Assembly: GCA_037439425.1 (NCBI GenBank)
Contig: JBBIWA010000005.1
Span: 1 to 64,000 of the forward strand
DNA length: 64,000 nt
Source: JBBIWA01 sp037439425
Lineage (GTDB): Bacteria > Acidobacteriota > Blastocatellia > RBC074
Direction of reading: 5' to 3'
Part shown: positions 8,167 to 18,183 of the stretch, piece by piece
Numbering within the stretch: position 1 is the stretch's first letter
Layout: each line of letters begins with the position of its first letter
Notes under the pieces: model-generated
The model's database searches: none
The model's input: only the letters and a program-made list of their open reading frames with translations
Told to the model about the DNA's origin: nothing
Program-made: the position numbers and the translations under genes

Positions 8167-10248
8167 TTACCGTAGCTTTCTCAACTCATCACACATCCGT
8201 GTGAAGACTTCATCCCACCGAGCTGGTTGGCGCTGGCGAAAAAGTCGCATCGTCGGGTACCAGGGGCTGTCTTCGCGTTCAAGCAACCAGCGCCAGTCGG
8301 GTGAAAACGGTAACGCCGTCCAGACGCGCAAGCCAAGCGCGCCAGCTAAGTGCGCCAGTGCGGTATCAGGGGTGATAACCAGATCCAGATTCACAAGCAC
8401 TGCGGCTGTATCCATCAAGTCCCACTCCGGCCCGTTTAGCTCGGCAAGCACTGTGATGCGCTCTCTCAGGGCTGAATCAATCTGATCGAGCTGTTCGCTG
8501 CCCGCGCCTTTTTGCAGGCTGATGAGCTGCAAACCACCAAGAGCAGCTAGCGGGGCAAAACAGGCAAGCGGGAAGGAGCGATTGCGGTCGTTTTGGTGTT
8601 TCGGATTGCCTTGCCAGCAGATGCCGACTTTGAAAGCCGCTCCCTGTAAGCGCTCGCGCCACTGCTGGGCGAGCGCTGGATCGGCCCTCAGGTAAGGAAC
8701 ACGATTGGGGATCTGCTCCAACGTGGTCCCTAGCAGCAGCGGCAGACTCATCAACGGAGCGTGAGTTTCAAAGTCGGGCAGTTCATCCCCAGGCATCACG
8801 ATCCTATCCACACCATCACAGCGAGCCAGCAAACGGGCCAGCGAAGATTGGCAACGCACAATGACCGTGCAGTCTTTATCGCCACACCGTTCTTTCACTA
8901 GCGCCGCGTAGCGAATGAATTGAATGGTGTCGCCCAGTCCCTGCTCTTCATAGAGCAGGATGGCTCCTCCAGCCAACAGACTACCATCCCATCGTGGCTG
9001 AGCGAAGGACGGCGCTTCCATCATAGTGGTCTTCCAGCGCCATTCAAATTCGGCCAGACCGCGCCTGAAGTCACCTTGCACCAGCAGCGTGAAGGCCAGA
9101 TTGAGATGAGCCACTGCCATGTTCGGATTGAGCGTCAAGGCTCGTTCGTAGCAAGCCACTGCCTCCCTCAATCTGTTTTGCTTGACCAGCAGATTGCCGA
9201 GATTGCAGTGAGCTGCGGCGTAATCTGGTCGCAGCCGGAGCGCCTCTTGGTAGCAAGTCTCAGCTTCGTCAAGGCAGTTTTGCGCCACCAACGCGATGCC
9301 GAGATTATTGAGCACTTCAGCATCATCGGGGCGCAGCCGGAGCACTTCGCGGTAACAGGCGCTGGCTTCTTCATAGCGACCCTGTGATTTGAGGGCATTG
9401 CCAAGGTTGTTATATGCTTCGGCATAATCCGGCTTTAGACGCAGCGCTTCGCGGCAGCTCGCCGTAGCTTCCTCCCATAGGCCCTGTGCTGAGAGTGCGC
9501 AACCGAGGTTATTGTAAGCGTCCGCATAATCCGGCTTGAGACTGATCGCCTTGCGATAACAGACGATAGCCTGCTCGGTTTGCCCCTTAGCCGCTAGCGC
9601 ATTGCCGAGATTGTTATGCGCTTCGGCATACTCTGGCTTGAGAGTGATCGCTTCGCGCAGTGAGGCTATGGCTTCGTCGTAGCGGCGCAACTCAAGCAGG
9701 ACCGTGCCGAGATTGTAATGCGCTTCTGGATTGAGGGGATTGCGTTCGAGAGCACGCTGGAAGCAGGCTTTTGCTTCTGCTAGCTCGCCTTGTGCCAGCA
9801 TAGCCACGCCGAGATCATTGTACGAAGAGAAAAGCTGTGGGCTTAGCTCAATGGCCGCACGATAGGCTTGACTGGCTTCTTTAGGCTTTCCTCGGACCAT
9901 CAACACGCGGCCAAGGCTATCATAAAACAGCGCACTTTGAGGAGCGATTTTGATCGCGCACCTGATGAGCTCTTCAGCGGTCAGCAACTGACCGGTTTGC
10001 AGAGCGATCATACCTAGCAAATGCAGTGCGTCAGCATGGCGCGGGTTATGTTCCAGCACCTGACGATAGATAGCCTCAGCTTGCGATAGATGACCAGCCT
10101 GATGATAGCTGAGGCCAAGCTGCATAGCCGCTGCCAGCTCTGAGGCTGAAGCTTTTCGCACCGACACAGGCCGCCTTTGGCCTTCACAGCATCTCTTATA
10201 TTTCTTGCCGCTGCCGCAGGGACATGGATCGTTACGTCCGAGGCTCAT
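8167..10248 (-). CDS. SEC-C motif / TPR repeat protein with glycosyltransferase-like C-terminus
   Basis: A 693-residue protein. The start at 10248 is set by the SEC-C zinc motif that opens it (MSLGRNDPCPCGSGKKYKRC, Cys 9, 11, 20 and 21), normally found at SecA C-termini; the longer open frame upstream is not used. About eleven tetratricopeptide repeats follow (roughly residues 45-420), with the recurring pattern YNNLGNAL..GRYEEA..CYREALRL. The last 270 residues (from about QGLGDTIQFIRYA to VITPDTALAHLAGALG) resemble a GT-B, heptosyltransferase-like fold as seen in many bacterial TPR-glycosyltransferases. It may glycosylate proteins or cell-surface material; the SEC-C head could bind zinc or ribosome/SecB partners. 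It stands alone on the minus strand. Confidence 0.82.
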   Translation of the reverse strand: MSLGRNDPCPCGSGKKYKRCCEGQRRPVSVRKASASELAAAMQLGLSYHQAGHLSQAEAIYRQVLEHNPRHADALHLLGMIALQTGQLLTAEELIRCAIKIAPQSALFYDSLGRVLMVRGKPKEASQAYRAAIELSPQLFSSYNDLGVAMLAQGELAEAKACFQRALERNPLNPEAHYNLGTVLLELRRYDEAIASLREAITLKPEYAEAHNNLGNALAAKGQTEQAIVCYRKAISLKPDYADAYNNLGCALSAQGLWEEATASCREALRLKPDYAEAYNNLGNALKSQGRYEEASACYREVLRLRPDDAEVLNNLGIALVAQNCLDEAETCYQEALRLRPDYAAAHCNLGNLLVKQNRLREAVACYERALTLNPNMAVAHLNLAFTLLVQGDFRRGLAEFEWRWKTTMMEAPSFAQPRWDGSLLAGGAILLYEEQGLGDTIQFIRYAALVKERCGDKDCTVIVRCQSSLARLLARCDGVDRIVMPGDELPDFETHAPLMSLPLLLGTTLEQIPNRVPYLRADPALAQQWRERLQGAAFKVGICWQGNPKHQNDRNRSFPLACFAPLAALGGLQLISLQKGAGSEQLDQIDSALRERITVLAELNGPEWDLMDTAAVLVNLDLVITPDTALAHLAGALGLRVWTALPFSPDWRWLLEREDSPWYPTMRLFRQRQPARWDEVFTRMCDELRKLR

Positions 10249-10527
10249 TGTGAATTGTGATGGGGCTGGAAAATGTTGGCAGGGCCAGGCTGAAAGCCCG
10301 ATTTGCCAGAGAGCAACGCGAAGGCATTTTATAGCGGCTGAGGGTCGAAATGCGAGTTTTTTCTTGATCCTGCACCCCGCGCCATTGGTGGCCGATGATG
10401 TGACAGAGATGGGGCCAATGGGCTTCGGCGGCAATGGCAAAGAGTGGCTGAAGCAGGCACTGGAGATGAGCGAGAAAGCCTGCAGCAGGCGAAGTAGGCA
10501 ACTGCACCTCACTCTGCGATAAACCGA
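10249..10527. other. Intergenic region, no gene seen
   Basis: About 280 bases between the TPR gene and the sdh terminator-like hairpin. It contains the upstream region of the TPR gene (minus strand). No gene, repeat-family copy or clear promoter is visible. Confidence 0.45.
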
Positions 10528-10554
10528 TCAGGGCCGTCAAGCTGGCGGCCCTGA
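10528..10554 (-). terminator. Hairpin directly after sdhB
   Basis: A perfect 9-bp stem (TCAGGGCCG pairing with CGGCCCTGA) and a 9-base loop abut the sdhB stop codon. No T-tract follows on the minus strand, so it may protect the 3' end or act as a weak terminator. Confidence 0.5.
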
Positions 10555-11307
10555 CTATTGAGCTTTGCCCCGGAACCAGGCTCTTAAGTACTCGCGGTTC
10601 ATGCGGGCAATGAAATCCACACTGATCTCTTTCGGACACACTGCCTGGCACGAACCGATGTTGGTGCAGTTACCGAAGCCTTCTCGGTCCATGGCCGCGA
10701 CCATGTTAAGTACGCGGCGCTCGCGTTCAATCTGGCCTTGCGGCAACAAGGCCAGATGCGAGACTTTGGCGGCCACAAAGAGCATGGCCGAAGCATTCTT
10801 GCACGCTGCGACGCAGGCGCCGCAGCCAATACACTGCGCAGCATCCATTGCCAGATCAGCAGCCTCCTTGGGGATCGGAATCGCATTCGCATCAGGTGCG
10901 CCGCCAGTCGAAACTGAAATAAAGCCGCCTGCCTGAATGATACGATCAAAGGCGCTGCGATCAACTACGAGGTCTTTGATCACGGGAAAAGGTTTGGCGC
11001 GCCACGGCTCAATCGTGATCGTGTCCCCATCTTTGAAAGCGCGCATGTGCAACTGGCAAGTCGTGGTCGCTTGAAGCGGCCCGTGCGGTCGCCCATTGAT
11101 AACCAGCGAGCACATCCCGCAGATGCCTTCACGGCAATCGTGATCAAAAGCGATCGGGTCTTCGCCCCTGAGCGTCAACTCCTCGTTGACCACATCTAGC
11201 ATCTCTAGAAAAGACATATCAGGGCTGATGTTCTTCGCCTGATAGGTTTTGAATTCACCAGGGGTGTTAGCGTTCCTCTGTCGCCAAACACGTAACGTCA
11301 GGTTCAT
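10555..11307 (-). CDS. sdhB: Succinate dehydrogenase / fumarate reductase iron-sulfur subunit
   Basis: The 250-residue electron-transfer subunit of a succinate:quinone oxidoreductase on the inner face of the membrane. The N-terminal plant-type ferredoxin domain binds a [2Fe-2S] cluster through CREGICGMC (58, 63, 66) and Cys 84. The C-terminal domain has CIGCGACVAAC (159-169) for [4Fe-4S] and C214, C220, C224 for [3Fe-4S]. It is of the Bacteroidetes/Bacillus/epsilonproteobacterial style and goes with the large SdhA upstream. It is the last gene of sdhCAB. A 120-base gap with a hairpin-rich repeat (11330-11430) separates it from sdhA, unusual for an operon with strict stoichiometry. Confidence 0.95.
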   Translation of the reverse strand: MNLTLRVWRQRNANTPGEFKTYQAKNISPDMSFLEMLDVVNEELTLRGEDPIAFDHDCREGICGMCSLVINGRPHGPLQATTTCQLHMRAFKDGDTITIEPWRAKPFPVIKDLVVDRSAFDRIIQAGGFISVSTGGAPDANAIPIPKEAADLAMDAAQCIGCGACVAACKNASAMLFVAAKVSHLALLPQGQIERERRVLNMVAAMDREGFGNCTNIGSCQAVCPKEISVDFIARMNREYLRAWFRGKAQ

Positions 11308-11329
11308 TAATTTAGTGCTCCTCGAAACT

Positions 11330-11430
11330 ACTGAAGGGGTGAAGGAGTGATAAGACGGAGAGATGATAGGGTGATGAGGTAAGTGGGAAGAACTAACTAT
11401 GTTACCCCTTCACCCTTTCACCCCTTCATC
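11330..11430. repeat. Inverted-repeat element D between sdhA and sdhB
   Basis: The left side, AAGGGGTGAAGGAGTGATAAG, recurs in inverted form on the right as TTACCCCTTCACCCTTTC. The element can form an imperfect hairpin of about 90 bases in the operon mRNA. A similar purine-rich unit (GGTGAAGGGTGATAAGGGTG) lies at 41443-41532 between two other co-oriented genes. Confidence 0.6.
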
Positions 11431-13395
<1,965 letters not shown>

Positions 13396-13398
13396 AGC

Positions 13399-14076
13399 TT
13401 ATTTCACTAACCCCATTAACACAGCCAGGGGAATGGAAGAGTTGCCGATAAAGATCACCCACGCAGCGATCTTGGCAAAACGGTCTATCAGCTTTCTGGT
13501 AGATCTTCCCTTCAATCCAACGGATTGAAACAAGCTGCTCACACCATGGCTCAGGTGCAAACAGAGCAAGCCCATCGCGATAATGTAGAAGCTACAGACC
13601 CACACGTTCGAGAAGCCTGCGATCATCATCCGGTAAACATCGTGCCGGCCCATCGCATCTCTCAGTTGCAAAAATTCAGGATTGACCAAGCCAATCGTGA
13701 AGTGCATCAGGTGATAAACCACGAAGGCAAAGATGATTAGCCCGCTTGCGAAGATCGTCCGCGCGGCAAAACTCGAGGCTACAGGCCGGCTGTTTTCGTA
13801 TCCCACGGGACGAGCTGCCCTGTTTCCCCGCACCAACTGGACGGCAGAAGTGATGTGCAGGACGGCAAGAAGGAGCAGTCCCAATCGCGCAGTCCACAGC
13901 AACGCCGGTCGGGATTTCAAGAAAGCGGCATATTCGTTAATCGGCCCCGGCCCCAGGTAGATTTGCAGATTGCCCAGCATGTGCACGATCACAAACACAA
14001 ACAGCAGCAGGCCGGTGATGGCCATGACATATTTCTTGCCCAGAGAAGATCGGTAAAGTTGAGTTAAGGCGTTCAT
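13399..14076 (-). CDS. sdhC: Succinate dehydrogenase cytochrome b subunit (b558-like)
   Basis: A 225-residue membrane anchor of the sdhCAB complex. Five transmembrane helices are visible: about 17-42 (MAITGLLLFVFVIVHML), 58-82, 106-132, 148-185 and 205-224. Histidines suited to haem b ligation lie in IVHML, VLHIT, VYHLMH and CLHLSHG. This is the topology of the fused type B anchor with two haems, which normally uses menaquinone. It is the first gene of the operon and divergent from lysR across a 275-base gap; the shared region contains a LysR-type dyad at 14237-14251. Confidence 0.93.
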   Translation of the reverse strand: MNALTQLYRSSLGKKYVMAITGLLLFVFVIVHMLGNLQIYLGPGPINEYAAFLKSRPALLWTARLGLLLLAVLHITSAVQLVRGNRAARPVGYENSRPVASSFAARTIFASGLIIFAFVVYHLMHFTIGLVNPEFLQLRDAMGRHDVYRMMIAGFSNVWVCSFYIIAMGLLCLHLSHGVSSLFQSVGLKGRSTRKLIDRFAKIAAWVIFIGNSSIPLAVLMGLVK

Positions 14077-14236
14077 AGAGAATTCATCAAGTCCTGCTCG
14101 TCCGCAGTCGTGACCTTTTTACAATTGGCAGGCGGGCAGGCGACCGCAACCGCCGCTTGCTGGGAGAGTCATGGGATAGAGAGAAAAGATAGCACCCTAA
14201 ACTTGATAAGTAAAATTCAAAAGATTAATGCTGAAG

Positions 14237-14251
14237 ATTAGTTATGCTAAT
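14237..14251. promoter_or_regulatory. Candidate LysR-type operator between sdhC and lysR
   Basis: A perfect dyad, ATTAG-TTATG-CTAAT, contains the T-N11-A core expected of LysR-family sites. It lies in an A+T-rich patch midway between the divergent sdhC and lysR genes, about 100 bases before lysR and 160 before sdhC. Binding is inferred. Confidence 0.4.
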
Positions 14252-14315
14252 ATCATCAGTTGCCAGCTATCAACCCCCGGACCCTGGCAGACTTAACCGC
14301 CAGTTGCTTGTGAGA

Positions 14316-14350
14316 GCCTGAAGTCTGAGGTCTGACGTCTAAGGTCTAAC
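14316..14350 (+). repeat. 7-base tandem repeat before lysR
   Basis: Five degenerate 7-base units (GTCTGAG, GTCTGAC, GTCTAAG, GTCTAAC) run to the lysR start codon, so that TAAGG of the last units is the only ribosome-binding-site candidate. Slippage here would change the lysR leader. Confidence 0.5.
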
Positions 14351-14351
14351 C

Positions 14352-15239
14352 ATGCATATCGAGACCCTCAAGATCTTCTGTGATCTGGTCGAAAGTGGGA
14401 GTTTTTCAAAGGCGGCGGCATTGAACTTCATCTCGCAGTCAGCCGTCAGCCAGCAGGTGCGCGCGCTGGAGCGGCGCTTCGATCAGCAATTGGTCGAGCG
14501 CAGCCATCGCCGCGGCGTGACCCTGACCGAGGCCGGGCGCGTTTTCTACGCTGAATGCAAGGAATTGCTGGAGCGCTTCCAAGCTCTGGAGACGCGGATG
14601 CAGGCTGAATCAAAGGCAATCTCAGGCACAGTCAAAGTGGCGACGGTCTATAGCGTCGGGTTGCACGAACTGCCACCTTACGTCAAGCAGTTTATCAAGG
14701 CGCATCCGCAGGTCCACATTCACGTCGAGTACAGCCGCGCCGACCGGGTCTACGAAGCCTGTCTCAGCAATGCGATTGACTTCGGAGTTGTGGCTCTGCC
14801 GCTGCGGCGGCCGCAATTGCAAGTCATTCCCTTCCGCCGCGACAAACTGGTGCTGGTGTGCTACCCCGAGCATGGGCTCGCCTCGCGCCGCCGCATTAGT
14901 CTCAAGCGGCTGGCGGGCGAAGCCTTCATCGCCTTCGAGCGTGACATTCCGACGCGCAAGGTGATTGACCAGATCCTCAAGCAGCACGGAGTTACCGTCA
15001 ACTACGTCATGGAGTTTGACAACATCGAGACGATCAAACGCTCGGTTGAAGTCGGCATTGGGATCTCGATCCTGCCAGCGAGTACCATCGCTAATGAGGT
15101 CCACAATCGGTCGCTGGTGGCGCTCAATTTTACCGAAGGCGCTTTCACGCGCGAGATCGGCATCATTCATCGCAAAGGAAAAGTCTTCAGCCCCGCTGCG
15201 CGCGAGTTCATCACCTTGCTGAGCTCGGCGCAGCCGTAG
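14352..15239 (+). CDS. LysR family transcriptional regulator
   Basis: A 295-residue regulator of standard length. The winged helix-turn-helix is at the N-terminus (HIETLKIFCDLVESGSFSKA, then AVSQQVRALERRF at about 30-43). A linker helix and a type-2 periplasmic-binding-like effector domain follow (about 90-290). It is divergent from sdhCAB and upstream of the ACT gene and frdABCD, so either respiratory operon could be its target; this comes from position only. The effector is unknown. The N-terminal sequence resembles CysB/CbbR-type members in general, but no subgroup can be assigned. The 7-base repeat just upstream may provide the ribosome-binding site. Confidence 0.9.
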   Translation: MHIETLKIFCDLVESGSFSKAAALNFISQSAVSQQVRALERRFDQQLVERSHRRGVTLTEAGRVFYAECKELLERFQALETRMQAESKAISGTVKVATVYSVGLHELPPYVKQFIKAHPQVHIHVEYSRADRVYEACLSNAIDFGVVALPLRRPQLQVIPFRRDKLVLVCYPEHGLASRRRISLKRLAGEAFIAFERDIPTRKVIDQILKQHGVTVNYVMEFDNIETIKRSVEVGIGISILPASTIANEVHNRSLVALNFTEGAFTREIGIIHRKGKVFSPAAREFITLLSSAQP

Positions 15240-15567
15240 GGTTTGCGCTAGCCTTCAGGTGAAAGCGGGTTTTTCGTTTGAATTTTCCCTCAGCAAATGG
15301 TAGGCTGCTCACCGTCAGCGAAATTATATTCTCCCTGTCATTTTACTTAATCATTGACGAAATAGCACGTTCCGCTCTCTCAATGGCGCGGACAGCGGGC
15401 GCGGGGTTGGGGCCGGAGCAGACCAGGCACCGAAAGGAGCAGTCTGTCAAGGCACTTAGGCCGTAGCCATCAAAAGGCTGTCCGCGTGTTGAGCAATCAC
15501 ATAACTGGCACATAACTGGCCCGTCTATGGAAAGTTCTTTGGGCAAAGAGTAAAGGAGGGATTGCCT
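15240..15567. other. Intergenic region between lysR and the ACT gene
   Basis: About 330 bases. A strong Shine-Dalgarno (AGGAGG at 15554-15559) precedes the ACT gene. A direct repeat, CACATAACTGG/CACATAACTGGC, lies at about 15498-15521. No gene and no convincing terminator for lysR were seen. Confidence 0.5.
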
Positions 15568-16017
15568 ATGGCAGTTACCGTCAAAGCGATTAAACTCTGG
15601 CGCAGCGAGGTGGAAAATAGGCCGGGGGCGCTTGCCAATGCGCTTGCCCCGCTGGCTGAGGCTGGCGCTGATTTGCAGGTTGTGATGGGATATCGTTATC
15701 CCGGCGATGCAACTAAGGCGGCAATTGAGCTGTCTCCAGTCTCAGGTAAGAAGGCCACTGCGGCTGCGCAATCAGCGGGGCTGAGTGCCTCATCCCTGCC
15801 CGCCCTGCTGGTTGAGGGCGACAACAAACCTGGCGTCGGCTATGCCATCACCAAACCGCTGGCTGAAGCGGGCATCAACTTGAGCTTCATGGTCGCGCAG
15901 GTGATCGGCAAGAAGTACTCAGCCGTCTTCGGCTTCGAGACCGACGCCGACGCGCGCAAAGCCGCTACGCTGATTAAGAAGGCGACGGCCAGCAAGAAAG
16001 CAGGCAAGAAGAAATAA
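15568..16017 (+). CDS. ACT domain-containing protein
   Basis: A 149-residue cytoplasmic protein consisting of two ACT-like halves: about 5-70, starting KAIKLWRSEVENRPGALANA, and about 75-140, with EGDNKPGVGYAITKPLAEAG. ACT domains bind amino acids or other small ligands and usually regulate enzymes. Here no catalytic domain is attached, so it may be a stand-alone regulator or sensor. The start is the ATG at 15568, eight bases after AGGAGG; a TTG two codons upstream is not preferred. The C-terminus is lysine-rich (KKATASKKAGKKK). The gene is monocistronic, followed by a good terminator, and sits between lysR and frdABCD. Confidence 0.85.
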   Translation: MAVTVKAIKLWRSEVENRPGALANALAPLAEAGADLQVVMGYRYPGDATKAAIELSPVSGKKATAAAQSAGLSASSLPALLVEGDNKPGVGYAITKPLAEAGINLSFMVAQVIGKKYSAVFGFETDADARKAATLIKKATASKKAGKKK

Positions 16018-16036
16018 AGCGTGAAGCGTTATTCAG

Positions 16037-16071
16037 AGGCGCGTTCCCAGACACGAGGGCGCGCCTTTTTT
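16037..16071 (+). terminator. Rho-independent terminator after the ACT gene
   Basis: A 7-bp perfect stem (AGGCGCG with CGCGCCT) is followed by six T residues, 20 bases after the ACT stop codon. It separates this gene from frdABCD. Confidence 0.85.
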
Positions 16072-16172
16072 CGTCCCCTTCTTCGCTCATTGCTCTGGGG
16101 CTTGCTGATGATCACCACTGCCGGCGAGCCAGTTCTGAAGGGGCAATCAACTTCTGCTTCGGGTAACGGCAT

Positions 16173-17918
16173 ATGGACATCTTTTCCCACGACGTGTTAT
16201 TAGTCGGTGGAGGTGGTGCAGGCTTGCGCGCGGCCATAGCGGTGGCTGAGGTCAACCCCAAACTGAGCGTGGCGGTGGTCTCGAAGGTCTACCCCATGCG
16301 CAGCCACACAGTCTCGGCCGAAGGTGGCGCCGCTGCGGTCATCAAGCCCGATGACAGCTTCGATGAGCATGCCTACGACACGATCTCCGGCGGCGATTGG
16401 ATGTGCGATCAGGATGCGGTCGAGCTCTTCGTCAGGGAAGCGCCTGAAGAGCTACTCCGGCTGGAGCATTGGGGTTGCCCCTGGAGTCGAGAACCGGATG
16501 GCCACATTGCGGTGCGTGCCTTCGGCGGGATGAAGAAAGAGCGCACCTGGTTTGCGGCTGATAAGACTGGCTTCCACCTGCTTCACACCCTTTTCCAGAC
16601 TTCCCTCAAATACACTTCGGTCATCCGCTATGACGAGCACTTCGTCACCAGGTTGCTGGTGGATGATGGGCGCGTGCAGGGAGTGGTCGCCATCGAGCTG
16701 ATGTCGGGCAAGATCAAAGCCATCCTGGCCAAAGCTGTGATCTTGTGCACGGGCGGCTGCGGTCGCGTCTTTCCGTTCACAACCAATGCCAACATCAAGA
16801 CTGGCGATGGCATGGCGCTCGCCCTTCGCGCGGGCGCGCCGCTCAAAGACATGGAATTTGTCCAGTACCATCCGACGGGATTGCCCTTCACCGGCATTCT
16901 CATTACCGAGGCTGCGCGTGCCGAAGGCGGATGGCTGCTTAACAAGGATGGCTATCGGTACTTGCAGGATTACAACCTGGGGAAGCCGGAGCCGAAGCCA
17001 GTGCTGCGTTCGATGGAGTTGGGGCCGCGCGATCGGCTCTCACAAGCCTTCGTCAAGGAGTTAGAGAAAGGGCGCACCATTGAGACCCCCTATGGCCCGG
17101 TTGTCCACCTCGACCTGCGGCATCTGGGCGAGAAGCTGATCAACACAAAACTTCCTTTCGTGCGCGAATTGTGCCTCAAATATCAGAACATTGACCCGGT
17201 CAAAGAGTTGATCCCGGTCCGTCCCGTGGTTCATTACATGATGGGCGGCGTCCACACTGACACGAGCGGGGCCACGCCGCTTGCAGGGCTATTTGCCGCT
17301 GGTGAGGTCGCCTGCGTGAGCATCAATGGAGCTAACCGTTTGGGCTCCAATTCGCTGACTGAATGTCTGGTCTTTGGCGCGCGCGCTGGCCGAGCGGCTG
17401 CCGTTGTGGCTTCAGAGCAGAAAGACCCTGGTAGCTCCGCTGTGCTGGCCCAAGCTATGGATGAACAACGGAGACTGGAACGTCAGTTCCTGCGCAAGAG
17501 TGAAGGCCGCGAGCGCATCGCCGTCTTGAGAGAGGAGATGCAAAAGACGATGGAACAGAGTACGGGCATTTATCGCAGCGGTGACTCGCTCGCTCAAGCG
17601 GCAGAGACTTTGCGCAAGCTACAAGAGCGGTTTCAGGACCTCGCCCTCGATGATCACAGCCACACCTTCAACACCGAATTAACCGCCGCGCTCGAACTTG
17701 GGTTTATGCTGGATGTGGCCGAAGCGATTGTGCAGTGCGCCTGGCAGCGAAAGGAATCGCGTGGAGCGCATCAGCGCACAGACTTTCCCAACCGGGATGA
17801 TGAGCACTTCCTGGCCCACTCGTTGGTCTACCGTAATGAAGACGGCTCGTCGCGAGTGGAGTATTTGCCAGTCACCATCACCCGGTGGCCGCCCGGCGAG
17901 CGGGTTTACGGAAAGTAA
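16173..17918 (+). CDS. frdA: Fumarate reductase flavoprotein subunit (E. coli FrdA type)
   Basis: A 581-residue flavoprotein that interconverts fumarate and succinate. GGGGAGLRAAIA (12-23) binds FAD; His45 in PMRSHTVSAEGG is the predicted covalent flavin site, at the same position as in E. coli FrdA. Active-site segments include FVQYHPTGLP, TEAARAEGG and HYMMGGV, then GANRLGSNSLTECL. Length and motifs fit the FrdA/SdhA family without the N-terminal extension of the sdhA at 11431-13395. It is the first gene of frdA-(broken toxin)-frdBCD. The start ATG at 16173 has only a weak ribosome-binding site. Direction in vivo cannot be told from sequence, but FrdC/FrdD partners suggest fumarate reduction with menaquinol. 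Confidence 0.95.
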   Translation: MDIFSHDVLLVGGGGAGLRAAIAVAEVNPKLSVAVVSKVYPMRSHTVSAEGGAAAVIKPDDSFDEHAYDTISGGDWMCDQDAVELFVREAPEELLRLEHWGCPWSREPDGHIAVRAFGGMKKERTWFAADKTGFHLLHTLFQTSLKYTSVIRYDEHFVTRLLVDDGRVQGVVAIELMSGKIKAILAKAVILCTGGCGRVFPFTTNANIKTGDGMALALRAGAPLKDMEFVQYHPTGLPFTGILITEAARAEGGWLLNKDGYRYLQDYNLGKPEPKPVLRSMELGPRDRLSQAFVKELEKGRTIETPYGPVVHLDLRHLGEKLINTKLPFVRELCLKYQNIDPVKELIPVRPVVHYMMGGVHTDTSGATPLAGLFAAGEVACVSINGANRLGSNSLTECLVFGARAGRAAAVVASEQKDPGSSAVLAQAMDEQRRLERQFLRKSEGRERIAVLREEMQKTMEQSTGIYRSGDSLAQAAETLRKLQERFQDLALDDHSHTFNTELTAALELGFMLDVAEAIVQCAWQRKESRGAHQRTDFPNRDDEHFLAHSLVYRNEDGSSRVEYLPVTITRWPPGERVYGK

Positions 17919-17947
17919 GGGGGCCTGAAACAATTTAAGGGCGGCTT

Positions 17948-18133
17948 ATGCGTATTACCAGATTGGAATGGGATGACTATCGCATCGAGCATATTGCTCG
18001 GCATAAAGTCGAACCTGATGAAGTCTGGGAAGTCTGCGAAGACTCATGGCATCTGGCTCACCGTGAAGGGCGTAACCGCTACCGCCTCTAAGGGGAGACG
18101 GCGGCAGGTCGCTACTTAGCGGCTGCAACGGAG
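17948..18133 (+). pseudogene. BrnT-like toxin gene with an internal stop, inside the frd operon
   Basis: Starting at the ATG at 17948, the frame gives MRITRLEWDDYRIEHIARHK and continues to NRYRL (codon 47), then TAA at 18089-18091. Without a break the same frame continues GETAAGRYLAAAT. BrnT/DUF4258-type toxins typically read WDxxRIxHIxRHxVxPxEVEEV, then RYxVxGxTxxGRYL, so the stop most simply replaces a tyrosine codon (TAT to TAA). The 3' part after 18133 has no family resemblance and the frame runs on into frdB. No antitoxin gene is next to it. The remnant occupies the 265-base gap between frdA and frdB, where such operons normally have none. Confidence 0.7.
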
Positions 18134-18183
18134 AAACACTCGTTGGCCGGGCAGCCAGGTGAGTTGATGGAAAGCGAGGAAAG

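Noticed and set aside
8160..10500. Plus-strand frames opposite the TPR gene
   Set aside because: Shadow frames of the tetratricopeptide coding sequence.
10205..10512. Longer N-terminus for the TPR protein (start at 10512)
   Set aside because: The SEC-C motif begins exactly at the ATG at 10248 and the upstream part has no conserved features.
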